Source: Mycobacterium marseillense
GTDB lineage: Bacteria > Actinomycetota > Actinomycetes > Mycobacteriales > Mycobacteriaceae
Assembly (NCBI RefSeq): GCF_010731675.1
Contig: NZ_AP022585.1
Coordinates: 1-17,972, forward strand
Reading direction: 5' to 3'
DNA length: 17,972 nucleotides
This document shows, in pieces, positions 1-5,855 of this stretch. The position numbers and the translations under genes were made by a program. The number at the start of each line of letters is the position of its first letter. Positions within the stretch are counted from its first letter, which is position 1. Below the pieces are notes generated by a model, which saw nothing but the letters and a program-made list of their open reading frames with translations, was not told the origin of the DNA and made no database searches.

Positions 1-600
1 GTGGGCAATGAGACAGTGGCCGGTGTGAGCGCGATTCTTGGTTACGCACGAGTGAGCACCGCTGTACAAGACCTCGACGCCCAGCTTGTCGCCCTGGCGT
101 CTGCCGGCGTTGACGCTGAGTGCGTATTCACCGACAAGCTCTCGGGGTCAGCAAAAACACACCGGCCGGGCCTGGCTGCGATGCTGGAATACGCCCGTGC
201 TGGCGACACCGTCGTCGTCACCGCCATCGACCGGCTCGGCCGCTCCGTTACCGAAGTCACCCGCACGATTTCCGAGCTAGGTGAGCGGCGAATCTTGTTA
301 CGAGCACTGCGGGAAGGCGTTGACACCGCCACTCCCACCGGCCGAGCGGTCGCGGCCATCATGGCGACCCTTGCTGAGCTCGAGCTCGAGCTTGGCCGGG
401 AACGTCGAGCCTCATCGCGGCAATCCCGTCGTACCCGCCAGCTGCCGCCAACCAAGCCGCACAAGCTTTCTCGTGCTCGGCAAGAACAACTCAGACGACT
501 TGCTGCGACTGGTGAGCCAGTCCGAGAACTGGCTACTGCCTTTGGAATTGGACGCGCAACGGCCTACCGTTACCTTGCTGGTTCGGAGGTCGATACGTGA
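1..600 (+). CDS. Serine recombinase (resolvase/invertase family)
   Basis: A 199-residue small serine recombinase that cuts and rejoins DNA at paired res-type sites, probably to resolve plasmid multimers or cointegrates. The N-terminal motif YARVST places the nucleophilic serine at residue 19. The central part contains the family signature around ATPTGRAVAAIMATLAELELEL, and the C-terminal 45 residues form a helix-turn-helix (VRELATAFGIGRATAYRYL) expected to bind the site. Length is normal for the family (about 180-200). The start is GTG at the first base of the window, and a GTG at base 25 would also give an intact catalytic domain. Its TGA overlaps the GTG start of the next gene by 4 bp, so translation is probably coupled. 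Repeats at 17855-17960 look like its substrate if the molecule is circular. Family assignment is firm; the exact start is not. Confidence 0.93.
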   Translation: MGNETVAGVSAILGYARVSTAVQDLDAQLVALASAGVDAECVFTDKLSGSAKTHRPGLAAMLEYARAGDTVVVTAIDRLGRSVTEVTRTISELGERRILLRALREGVDTATPTGRAVAAIMATLAELELELGRERRASSRQSRRTRQLPPTKPHKLSRARQEQLRRLAATGEPVRELATAFGIGRATAYRYLAGSEVDT

Positions 601-1367
601 CACCTAGCAGTAGCGTCATTCGAACTCGCGTCCTTCAAGCTCTTGCTATGCGTGTGGATTCGCGGTTCGGCGAAAGTTACTTTGTGCAATGGCAATCCAG
701 CCAACTCCAGTGCCGCCCCCAGCAAGTAATGGAGGTTCTGTGGGGTTTGGTAGGTGAGGGTCTCGTCTACCTGGATATGGCCGGCCAGGGATCCAATACG
801 AGCAATTGGTGGTGGCGGCTCAGCAGTGTGGGTCAAACCGCTGCACAAGGCGGTAGCTGGGAACCCCGAGATGTTGACGGTTACCTGAAGCGACTGCGCG
901 CTCATCGACCTGCGGTCGATGAGGGCGCGGTGCGCTACGTCGAAGAGGCGCTGCGGGCTTTCAATGCACGGTGTTACTTGGCTACATCGGTCATGTTGGG
1001 TGTGGCTTCTGAACGCGTAATCAACGATCTCGGCCACACCTTGGCCGACGCCGCCGGCGTCAAAGCAACAAAGCTGTCGAAGTTGTTGTCTAGCCCGACG
1101 AGCCGGTTGGCGGCGCAGTTCGACAAGGTGCGCAAGCTGCTTGTTCAGATGGAGTTGCCTGAGGGGCTGACCGACACGCTCACCCTTGATGCGGTAGCGG
1201 ATTTACTACGGGTTAGTCGCAACGACGCGGGCCATCCCACCGGCGCCGTCGTCGACGAAGACACCGCCTACACCCATCTGCAAATGGCAGCGCGTTACCT
1301 GCAGAAGATGACCACGCTGCACGCCCACCTGAAAGTGATTGCTGCAGAAAGCATTCAAGGGACTTGA
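597..1367 (+). CDS. Hypothetical protein: winged-helix-like N-terminus plus HEPN-like domain
   Basis: A 256-residue protein I cannot name. Residues 1-85 look like a winged-helix fold (RTRVLQALAMRV at the start, then a helix, then VGEGLVYLD and a Trp-rich turn). Residues 105-250 are helical and resemble HEPN/DUF4145-type domains. The sequence LLRVSRNDAGHPTG contains R208-N209 and H213, an R-X4-H motif that is the catalytic signature of HEPN ribonucleases. A preceding helix (YVEEALRAFNARCYLATSVMLGVASERVI) is typical of these domains. The GTG start overlaps the recombinase stop codon (GTGA), and the next gene begins 13 bp after the stop, so the three genes look like one operon. HEPN proteins of this kind are often toxins or defence effectors; that role here is inference. 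It could instead be a non-catalytic HEPN scaffold. Confidence 0.8.
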   Translation: MTPSSSVIRTRVLQALAMRVDSRFGESYFVQWQSSQLQCRPQQVMEVLWGLVGEGLVYLDMAGQGSNTSNWWWRLSSVGQTAAQGGSWEPRDVDGYLKRLRAHRPAVDEGAVRYVEEALRAFNARCYLATSVMLGVASERVINDLGHTLADAAGVKATKLSKLLSSPTSRLAAQFDKVRKLLVQMELPEGLTDTLTLDAVADLLRVSRNDAGHPTGAVVDEDTAYTHLQMAARYLQKMTTLHAHLKVIAAESIQGT

Positions 1368-1380
1368 TCGTTAGCTGACC

Positions 1381-2268
1381 ATGACGCTGCTTCAAACACT
1401 TTTCTCCAACGACCGCATCGTCCAAGTCTCCGATCGCAGGCTCACCCTCAACGGAGAAGTCTTTGACGACGAGTACACCAAGCTCGTCTGCTGGAACCAA
1501 ACATTCTCAGCCGGGTTCACCGGTATCGCACGCATCGACCGAAAAGGACGCAAGTCGACATCCGAGTGGATCGCCGAAGTCCTCTGTGATTATCCGTTTT
1601 TCGAGCAGGGTGTCCAGGCGCTGCGTCAGGAAGCGGAGAACCGGGTCAGCAAGTTGGCCTGGAAAGACAAACGGCTGGCCATTGTCGTCGCCGGCTTCGA
1701 CATCCGGAAAGTGCCTCTGGTCGCCGAGATCGCCAACTTCGACACGGCCACCAACATCGCCGTGAATGCCAACAGCTTTGTGTTGCGATACGCGCAAGTC
1801 CCGCCTGGACGAATTACTGGCACTCACGCCGTCGGGGCTTGTCTCGGCGACTTTGAGCACCGTCTGCTGACACGGTATGTCCCCCGCGTCCTTCGCAAAG
1901 ACACAAGCAACGGGCACAACCGCGCGATCAAACTGCTGGTCGAGAACCAGCGCAGAGTTCATCGAAAAGATGCGTTGGTAGGCGCCGACGCTCAGGCGGT
2001 AACGATTCCTTCCTCGCAAATCGGCAACGGGATCGTGATGAGCAACCTTGACGGGACCGACATCCCCGCGCACAGCAGCAGTTTCGTCTACTTCGATCAA
2101 CACGGATTCCAGTACAAGCAGCTAGGTCCGCTCATGGCGCACGGCGGCACAGTCATTGACCAAGTGATCGGAACGGCAGACGAAGACAACCCCGATAACC
2201 AAGTGATGAGCATCCGATTCCTCAAGGTGCCAGCGCCGCCGTCCCAAAGACGCGGAACCTCGGGCTAG
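1381..2268 (+). CDS. Proteasome-like Ntn-hydrolase candidate
   Basis: A 295-residue protein whose N-terminus matches the active-site layout of proteasome beta/HslV peptidases. After removal of Met1 the first residue is Thr (T2). It is followed by VSDRRLT, which puts Asp at mature position 17, Arg at 19 and Thr at 21, and then EYTKL, which puts Lys at mature position 33. Thr1/Asp17/Lys33 is the catalytic set of that family. The ATG start is fixed because the same frame has a TAG nine bases upstream at 1372. The remaining 250 residues continue as mixed strands and helices without another motif I recognise. The predicted function, a self-standing threonine peptidase or amidohydrolase, is inference from geometry. 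It follows the HEPN-like gene by 13 bp, with no clear ribosome-binding site, and likely shares its transcript. The protein appears cytoplasmic. Confidence 0.8.
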   Translation: MTLLQTLFSNDRIVQVSDRRLTLNGEVFDDEYTKLVCWNQTFSAGFTGIARIDRKGRKSTSEWIAEVLCDYPFFEQGVQALRQEAENRVSKLAWKDKRLAIVVAGFDIRKVPLVAEIANFDTATNIAVNANSFVLRYAQVPPGRITGTHAVGACLGDFEHRLLTRYVPRVLRKDTSNGHNRAIKLLVENQRRVHRKDALVGADAQAVTIPSSQIGNGIVMSNLDGTDIPAHSSSFVYFDQHGFQYKQLGPLMAHGGTVIDQVIGTADEDNPDNQVMSIRFLKVPAPPSQRRGTSG

Positions 2269-2505
2269 CCCCTTACCCGGTGGCCGTCCCAGAAACCTTC
2301 GTTATTGGGACGACGAAGTTCCCGATGCCACGACGCCGCGTCATGCAGGCGTACCGTCAGTGAGGCCTGCGGCAATAGCTTCAGGAAGTGAGCCCGAGAC
2401 CCGGCCGGACGGCCGTGGCGCTCGGGCTTCGCGCTGTCTAGGCCAACAATCTAGATACGCCGGTCGTCGCGACGCAGCCGGATTTATTCTGACAGACCTG
2501 AACCA
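2269..2505. other. Intergenic region with hairpins
   Basis: No convincing gene lies here; the short open frame across 2360-2611 has poor codon usage and runs into the repeats. Three inverted repeats are visible: GTCCCA at 2286-2291 with TGGGAC at 2306-2311, GCAGGC with GCCTGC around 2345-2370, and AGCCCGAG at 2391-2398 with CTCGGGCT at 2421-2428. The last encloses a second stem, CGGCC/GGCCG, at 2402-2415. They could end transcription of the upstream three-gene cluster, although no T-run follows any of them. An AT-richer stretch begins near 2480. Confidence 0.45.
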
Positions 2506-2566
2506 CATACGCGCATCAACACAGACATATGTCGATCAATACACCCAGAATTATGGAGGTACATAT
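2506..2566. repeat. CATA-type repeats downstream of the partition genes
   Basis: CATAY motifs occur at 2506, 2526 and 2562 in a short AT-rich stretch just beyond the end of the tandem-RHH gene. They resemble the denser repeats at 3636-3671 and 4398-4426. They may be an additional partition-protein binding site. The spacing (20 and 36 bp) is less regular than at the other two places, so this is the weakest of the three clusters. Confidence 0.4.
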
Positions 2567-2572
2567 CTGCAT

Positions 2573-3025
2573 TTACACGAGGTCGGGGTATGTCTGCTGA
2601 ATCGCCGCTGACACGAGAGCTTGCACGCTGGTGTTCTCGTCGGCCGCCAATCGCTTAAGATTTCGGTGCATGTCGCGTGGCAGATCCAGTGTGGTTCGTG
2701 CCCCACCGCTTGTCCGTCGATGTGCCATCGAGGCCGCCGCTAGACCTGTCGCGTCCTGCAACCCAGCGCCGATCGCCGCACGAATTAGGTCCGTCATGGT
2801 GGTGTCGGCGTCCAGGGCGTGCCGCTTGAGGCCAGTTCGCAATGACAAAGGCAGGTGCAGCGTAGTGCGCATCGCCTCGTGCACCGCGGCGGCGGCCGGC
2901 GCACTGGGACGCGCTTCCTCGTTGCCTTGAAATGTGCTTGCCGCCCGGACCGCCGCCGCGGCGCCGGTCGGCCGACGGATCACCGATGCGCGCACGGCAT
3001 CAGCTGTCGTCGACTTCGCAGTCAT
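2573..3025 (-). CDS. Tandem ribbon-helix-helix partition partner of ParA
   Basis: A 150-residue protein containing two consecutive ribbon-helix-helix (CopG/ParG-like) units. They are RTTLHLPLSLRTGLKRHALDADTTMTDLI at about 52-81 and RTTLDLPRDMHRNLKRLAADENTSVQALV at about 110-138. The first 50 residues are Ala-rich and probably disordered, as in ParG-type centromere binders that stimulate their ParA with a flexible tail. The ATG overlaps the parA stop codon by 4 bp (ATGA), so the pair is translationally coupled. RHH proteins normally dimerise to form one DNA-binding fold. A fused tandem could make that fold within a single chain and bridge repeats. It probably binds the nearby CATA repeats and represses its own operon; that is inferred from ParF/ParG-type systems. 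Confidence 0.85.
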   Translation of the reverse strand: MTAKSTTADAVRASVIRRPTGAAAAVRAASTFQGNEEARPSAPAAAAVHEAMRTTLHLPLSLRTGLKRHALDADTTMTDLIRAAIGAGLQDATGLAAASMAHRRTSGGARTTLDLPRDMHRNLKRLAADENTSVQALVSAAIQQTYPDLV

Positions 3026-3627
3026 ACCGTCACTTCCTTCTCAAGCCCTACCGACGTCAGCAGCTCGTCGAGAACATCGCCGTAGTCACCCAGATACCGC
3101 GGAATGCCGCGGCCGAACGCCCGCTCGACCGCCGTCAGGTTCCGCACAACATTGCGCAATACAGGCGCGTTCGCCTCAATCAGGCTGCGCGGCATTTCCA
3201 CCGCCTCTACCTTCCGCATGTCGACGAGCGTCAAAAGAACCGTCGTCGAGCGGTGCGCGGTGATATCCAACGTCGGCCATACACGGTCGATATCCGCCGC
3301 ACGAGGGCCCGTTGGAATGATCACCAGGTCGGCCGCATCAATCGCCGCGTCGATCGCGGCCGCTGTCCCTGGCGGCGTATCCACCAAGACGAGCTCGCCT
3401 GGCTCGCTAGACAGCTCCCGCAACGCCGCCGCTGTCACCGGGGTGACGTCAAACGGCAGCGGCGTACCTAGGTGCGCCGCCCGATCGGCCCACGAGCTGG
3501 CCGAACCCTGCGGATCTGCGTCCACCACCCGCGTCGGCACACCCCGCCGCACCGCGGCCGCCGCCAAAAACATGCAGGTGGTCGTCTTCGCGACGCCGCC
3601 CTTCGTGTGCACAAGTGACCAAATCAC
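3022..3627 (-). CDS. parA: ParA-family plasmid partition ATPase
   Basis: A 201-residue ParA/MinD-type ATPase that moves plasmid copies apart before division by ATP-dependent DNA binding. The deviant Walker A motif KGGVAKTTT lies at residues 9-17. The A' motif VVDADPQGSASSW begins at about 34 and the Walker B-like LVLVDTPPG spans about 79-87. The short length and lack of an N-terminal HTH fit the ParF (type Ib) subgroup, which pairs with RHH partners such as the gene directly downstream. The start is GTG at 3627, with no ribosome-binding site. A TATGTT hexamer (reverse strand, 3639-3634) lies 6 bases upstream, which fits a leaderless transcript. That hexamer sits inside the CATA repeats, so partner binding there would repress the promoter; this is inference. 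Confidence 0.93.
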   Translation of the reverse strand: MIWSLVHTKGGVAKTTTCMFLAAAAVRRGVPTRVVDADPQGSASSWADRAAHLGTPLPFDVTPVTAAALRELSSEPGELVLVDTPPGTAAAIDAAIDAADLVIIPTGPRAADIDRVWPTLDITAHRSTTVLLTLVDMRKVEAVEMPRSLIEANAPVLRNVVRNLTAVERAFGRGIPRYLGDYGDVLDELLTSVGLEKEVTV

Positions 3628-3635
3628 GATTCAAA

Positions 3636-3681
3636 CATACATCCATACGTGCATCCATATGCGTAGCCATATCGATGTGTG
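3636..3681. repeat. 12-bp-phased CATA repeats, candidate centromere/operator
   Basis: CATA occurs at 3636, 3644, 3656 and 3668, the last three in exact 12-bp phase as CCATAC, CCATAT and CCATAT. The block lies between parA (reverse) and the antitoxin gene (forward). In ParF/ParG-type loci the centromere usually sits upstream of parA and doubles as operator. The 12-mer CATCCATATGCG recurs at 4394-4405 on the far side of the toxin gene. Confidence 0.6.
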
Positions 3682-3714
3682 TCATTTGCACCGTTTTTCT
3701 GTCAAAATGGTGTC

Positions 3715-3975
3715 ATGGGACGAAAGAAGACCACGGTCTACATCGACGAGGCGCTGCTGCGGGCAGCGAAGATAGCCGCTGCGCGATCGGGCAAGCGCGA
3801 ATACGAGGTCTTCGAGGATGCGTTGAAGCGGCATCTGGGATTCGCCGGAACCCTCGAGCGGATCTGGGCCGGCATCAGCCCGGAGGATGCCCCCACCGAA
3901 GAGGAAGCAGCGGGTCTCGCCGCTCAAGGGCTGGCTGAGGTCCGGGCGGAGCGTAAGCCGCGTCGGGTGGGCTGA
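3715..3975 (+). CDS. Ribbon-helix-helix antitoxin (VapB-like)
   Basis: An 86-residue protein beginning MGRKKTTVYIDEALLRAAKIAA, a typical RHH strand and first helix. A second helix (EYEVFEDALKRHLG) and an acidic C-terminal tail follow, which would cover the toxin. It is directly followed by a PIN-domain gene, so it is best read as the antitoxin and autorepressor of a VapBC-like pair. The chosen start is the ATG at 3715; an upstream in-frame ATG at 3679 would add 12 unrelated residues lying in the promoter and repeats. No ribosome-binding site is evident upstream. The stop TGA at 3973-3975 is in the same frame as the toxin, with no intervening base shift. The partition repeats immediately upstream may co-regulate it. 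Confidence 0.85.
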   Translation: MGRKKTTVYIDEALLRAAKIAAARSGKREYEVFEDALKRHLGFAGTLERIWAGISPEDAPTEEEAAGLAAQGLAEVRAERKPRRVG

Positions 3976-3978
3976 GTC

Positions 3979-4392
3979 CTGGACGAACCGCTGCGGGTCG
4001 TCATCGATCCCAATGTGTGGGTCTCGGCGGTGATCAACCCCTACGGCACTCCCGCCCGGGTCGTGGAAGCCGTAGCAGACGGCGCGATTACCGCCGTCGT
4101 CACCCAACATCTGCTGGACGAACTGGCAGCTGTTCTGATCCGGCCGAAGTTTCGGCGCTGGATCAGTGTCGCCGACGCGATCGCCTTCGTCGAAAGCCTC
4201 GGTGGCCATGCCGATCTGCGCGACGATCCCGGACCACCCGAGAAACGGGTGCGCGACCCAAACGACGACTACCTGGTTGCACTCGCCGACACAGCTAACG
4301 CGGTGATTGTGACCGGTGACGACGATCTACTGTCCGCAGAGATCGAACCACCGGCGATCACACCCGCTCAGCTTCTCAAGCGCCTCCAATAG
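3979..4392 (+). CDS. PIN-domain toxin (VapC-like, COG1569/TIGR00305 type)
   Basis: A PIN-fold ribonuclease that would cleave RNA when free of its antitoxin. Expected acidic residues are present: Asp in RVVIDPNVWVSAV (codon 4006), Glu in HLLDEL, Asp in DPNDDYLVALA and Asp in TGDDDLL. The usual DTN is DPN here. The only GTG in the frame (4015) lies after the first catalytic Asp, so it cannot be the true start of an active enzyme. Between the antitoxin TGA and that Asp the only near-start codons are CTG at 3979 and CTG at 3991. I use CTG 3979, which gives 137 residues. Readthrough of the antitoxin TGA, giving a fused protein, is the alternative because the frame is shared. Function is well supported; the start is unusual. 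Confidence 0.8.
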   Translation: MDEPLRVVIDPNVWVSAVINPYGTPARVVEAVADGAITAVVTQHLLDELAAVLIRPKFRRWISVADAIAFVESLGGHADLRDDPGPPEKRVRDPNDDYLVALADTANAVIVTGDDDLLSAEIEPPAITPAQLLKRLQ

Positions 4393-4393
4393 C

Positions 4394-4428
4394 CATCCAT
4401 ATGCGCGTCCATAAGTACATACATATCG
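4394..4428. repeat. CATA repeats downstream of the toxin gene
   Basis: CATA occurs at 4398, 4410, 4418 and 4422, spaced 12, 8 and 4 bp. The block includes CATCCATATGCG, identical to 3652-3663. The small open frame starting at 4401 is made from these repeats and is not a gene. This is probably a second binding array for the RHH partition protein or for the antitoxin. Confidence 0.55.
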
Positions 4429-4483
4429 CTGACGGCTGCATTACCGCAGTTCAGGCTTTCCTCGCTCACGATTGTGGTGAACA

Positions 4484-4558
4484 TTGGGGTGCTGGCTGTC
4501 AAGGCCTACGCCGCTACGCGGTCGACCAAAAGTCGAGCCTTGACAGCCAGCACCCCAA
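4484..4558. repeat. Perfect 22-bp inverted repeat enclosing two hairpins
   Basis: Arms at 4484-4505 and 4537-4558 are perfect reverse complements (22 of 22). The 31-base interior is almost fully occupied by two more stems. CCGC/GCGG with loop TAC lies at 4511-4521, and TCGAC/GTCGA with loop CAAAA lies at 4522-4536. The second directly abuts both its neighbour and the right arm. Only 4506-4510 is unpaired. The predicted single-strand fold is a T- or Y-shaped three-way junction. No T-run follows on either strand, so a simple terminator is unlikely. Candidate roles are a single-strand replication origin, a recombination site or a structured RNA. Confidence 0.75.
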
Positions 4559-4611
4559 AGCACCAGAGCGGCCAGTACGAGGAAGGGATCAACCAAAAAG
4601 GAGCCCGCCAC

Positions 4612-4797
4612 ATGTCGGGGGGTCGTCGTAGCATGTGTCTTGTGAAACCAGCCGAGCACCGGCAAGCATGGCTTGATAGGTACGGCGACGATTACGCCAC
4701 CGATGAGGAACGCCGCGCCGCTTACCGCGACTTCAAAGCCAACCTCGCCGAACTCACCGCAGTGTTTTCGGCCGTCGACAATCACGATAATCCGTAA
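4612..4797 (+). CDS. Small protein resembling an I29 cathepsin-propeptide inhibitor
   Basis: A 61-residue protein. The start is chosen at ATG 4612 because AAAAGGAG lies 8 bases upstream, one of the clearest ribosome-binding sites in the window. Residues 20-52 (WLDRYGDDY, then DEERRAAYRDFKANLAELTAVF) follow the pattern of the inhibitory propeptide of papain-type proteases. The Trp-to-Tyr spacing is 8 and the Tyr-to-Phe spacing is 13, followed by F-x2-N-x3-L. This is the E..F..N..I part of the ERFNIN motif, with Ala in place of the Arg. The resemblance is to the papain propeptide from memory. A stand-alone bacterial copy could inhibit a cysteine protease, or the helix may simply be similar. The gene stands alone, 53 bp after the large inverted repeat, with the next gene on the opposite strand. 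Confidence 0.7.
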   Translation: MSGGRRSMCLVKPAEHRQAWLDRYGDDYATDEERRAAYRDFKANLAELTAVFSAVDNHDNP

Positions 4798-4988
4798 CGG
4801 CGCGGTGCTCGTCTCCGCTAACCGCGTTTCCGACCACGAAGTCCGGCTGCGACCAGTACAACGCACATGTCGGCTTGCCACTCAGCGGTTCGATGAGCGT
4901 TCAGCTTCTCTCGTGGCGCCGCCGTAGGCCGCCGCGACAGCCTCCACACACCGTCGGTGGCCACGCTCCACGCTCGTCCTCGGACATG

Positions 4989-5306
4989 TCAGGCCACCGT
5001 GTACAGCTCGGCGACCGGCGCATCGGGCAGCACGTCACACAACACCATTACCAACGCGGACGCTCGCGCTTCTCGGAACAGTTGGGCTTGAGTCTCAGAA
5101 TCGGGCAATCGCCAGTGCTGTCGGCCCCACTCCGTCACCGCACGATCGGCCCAATCGTCGGTCAGCTCAGCCACTCTCAGCGCAACCTGCTCAGCCGCCT
5201 CGTCGATGAACTCCTGACGTTCGGCGTCATTCCAGCCCGCCGGCAGCCGCAAATGTCGCGCCATCGCCCGCGCCACGAACTCCCTCGGTACCAGATCCTC
5301 GTCCAC
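4989..5306 (-). CDS. Hypothetical acidic helical protein
   Basis: About 105 residues, rich in Asp, Glu and Ala and predicted almost entirely helical (RQEFIDEAAEQVALRVAELTDDWADRAVTEWGRQHW). No signal peptide, membrane segment or catalytic motif is seen, and I do not recognise a family. The start is taken as GTG at 5306, because GGAGA lies 9 bases upstream of it. The ATG at 5315 in the same frame would overlap that site and adds three residues. It is divergent from the small RHH gene at 5398, with two palindromes between them, so the two are probably regulated together. The opposite strand has a longer open frame (4875-5486) with Arg/Ser-rich low-complexity sequence, which I regard as its shadow. 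Confidence 0.7.
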   Translation of the reverse strand: MDEDLVPREFVARAMARHLRLPAGWNDAERQEFIDEAAEQVALRVAELTDDWADRAVTEWGRQHWRLPDSETQAQLFREARASALVMVLCDVLPDAPVAELYTVA

Positions 5307-5344
5307 ACCCGCCATTCTCCGCGCGGATCACAAAAACATCACAG

Positions 5345-5372
5345 CGACACGGCGTGTCGGTACCGGGTACCG
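5345..5372. promoter_or_regulatory. Two nested palindromes in a divergent promoter region
   Basis: CGACAC-GGC-GTGTCG (5345-5359) overlaps by two bases with CGGTACC-G-GGTACCG (5358-5372). They sit between divergent small genes (starts 5306 and 5398), one of which encodes an RHH protein. This is the expected place for an autoregulatory operator. Confidence 0.5.
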
Positions 5373-5397
5373 CCGTCTGCTGCGACAAGATCAACGA

Positions 5398-5595
5398 ATG
5401 GCACAACCGCACAAAGGCGATCGCGAGCAGATCAAAGTACGGGCCGCCACAGTCGTTTACGCCCGACTGCGCCAGATGGCGGCTGAGCGCAACACCAGTG
5501 TTAGTCAGCTTTCTGCCGACCTACTCGCAATCGCGGTAGGTCACCCCGAAGCAGTCCGCGAGCTCGACAAGGAGGTGCTACCGCTGGCTATGTAA
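5398..5595 (+). CDS. Small ribbon-helix-helix DNA-binding protein
   Basis: A 65-residue basic protein. The segment EQIKVRAATVVYARLRQMAAERNTSVSQLSADLLAIAVG (about 10-48) reads as an RHH unit: a strand with alternating polar residues, a helix, a Thr-Ser turn and a second helix. Such proteins serve as plasmid copy-control repressors, antitoxins or relaxosome accessory factors; which applies here is not shown. No toxin follows. A strong terminator lies 65 bp downstream and the candidate replication gene begins beyond it, so copy-number control of that gene is a reasonable guess. The nested palindromes 26 bp upstream of the ATG are candidate operators. Confidence 0.75.
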   Translation: MAQPHKGDREQIKVRAATVVYARLRQMAAERNTSVSQLSADLLAIAVGHPEAVRELDKEVLPLAM

Positions 5596-5659
5596 CCGGG
5601 TTCGTCTTGATAGGCAACACATCTCAATAGGCACGCGGAACTAACCGCCAGCAACGACG

Positions 5660-5686
5660 AAAACCCCCGGCTATGCCGAGGGTTTT
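5660..5686. terminator. Rho-independent terminator
   Basis: AAAACCC-C-CGGC, loop TAT, GCCG-A-GGGTTTT forms an 11-pair stem with one C·A mismatch and flanking A and T tracts, so it can act on both strands. It ends the small RHH gene and isolates the downstream replication-type gene. Confidence 0.85.
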
Positions 5687-5855
5687 GTCTGAGTCGAGTT
5701 ACCAGCTCGGCTCGGCGGTGCTTTCGCACCCTCCCCGAAGGGATCTTGACTTGACGGTCAGATCTCACGGTAGCGCATGTCTTTATCAGGTTCCAGATGA
5801 CGCGCACCGTGGAAATTCAGAAATTAGCCAGCCGCGGTACCGCGGGTGTACTTCG

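Noticed and set aside
2360..2611. 83-residue forward open frame after the first gene cluster
   Set aside because: Poor codon usage, no ribosome-binding site, and it runs through the CATA repeats into the end of the partition gene.
4484..4558. Long inverted repeat considered as a terminator or MITE
   Set aside because: No T-run follows on either strand, and no flanking target-site duplication or transposon end was seen.
4875..5486. 203-residue forward open frame
   Set aside because: Ser/Arg/His-rich low-complexity translation without a ribosome-binding site; the reverse-strand protein in this region has normal composition.
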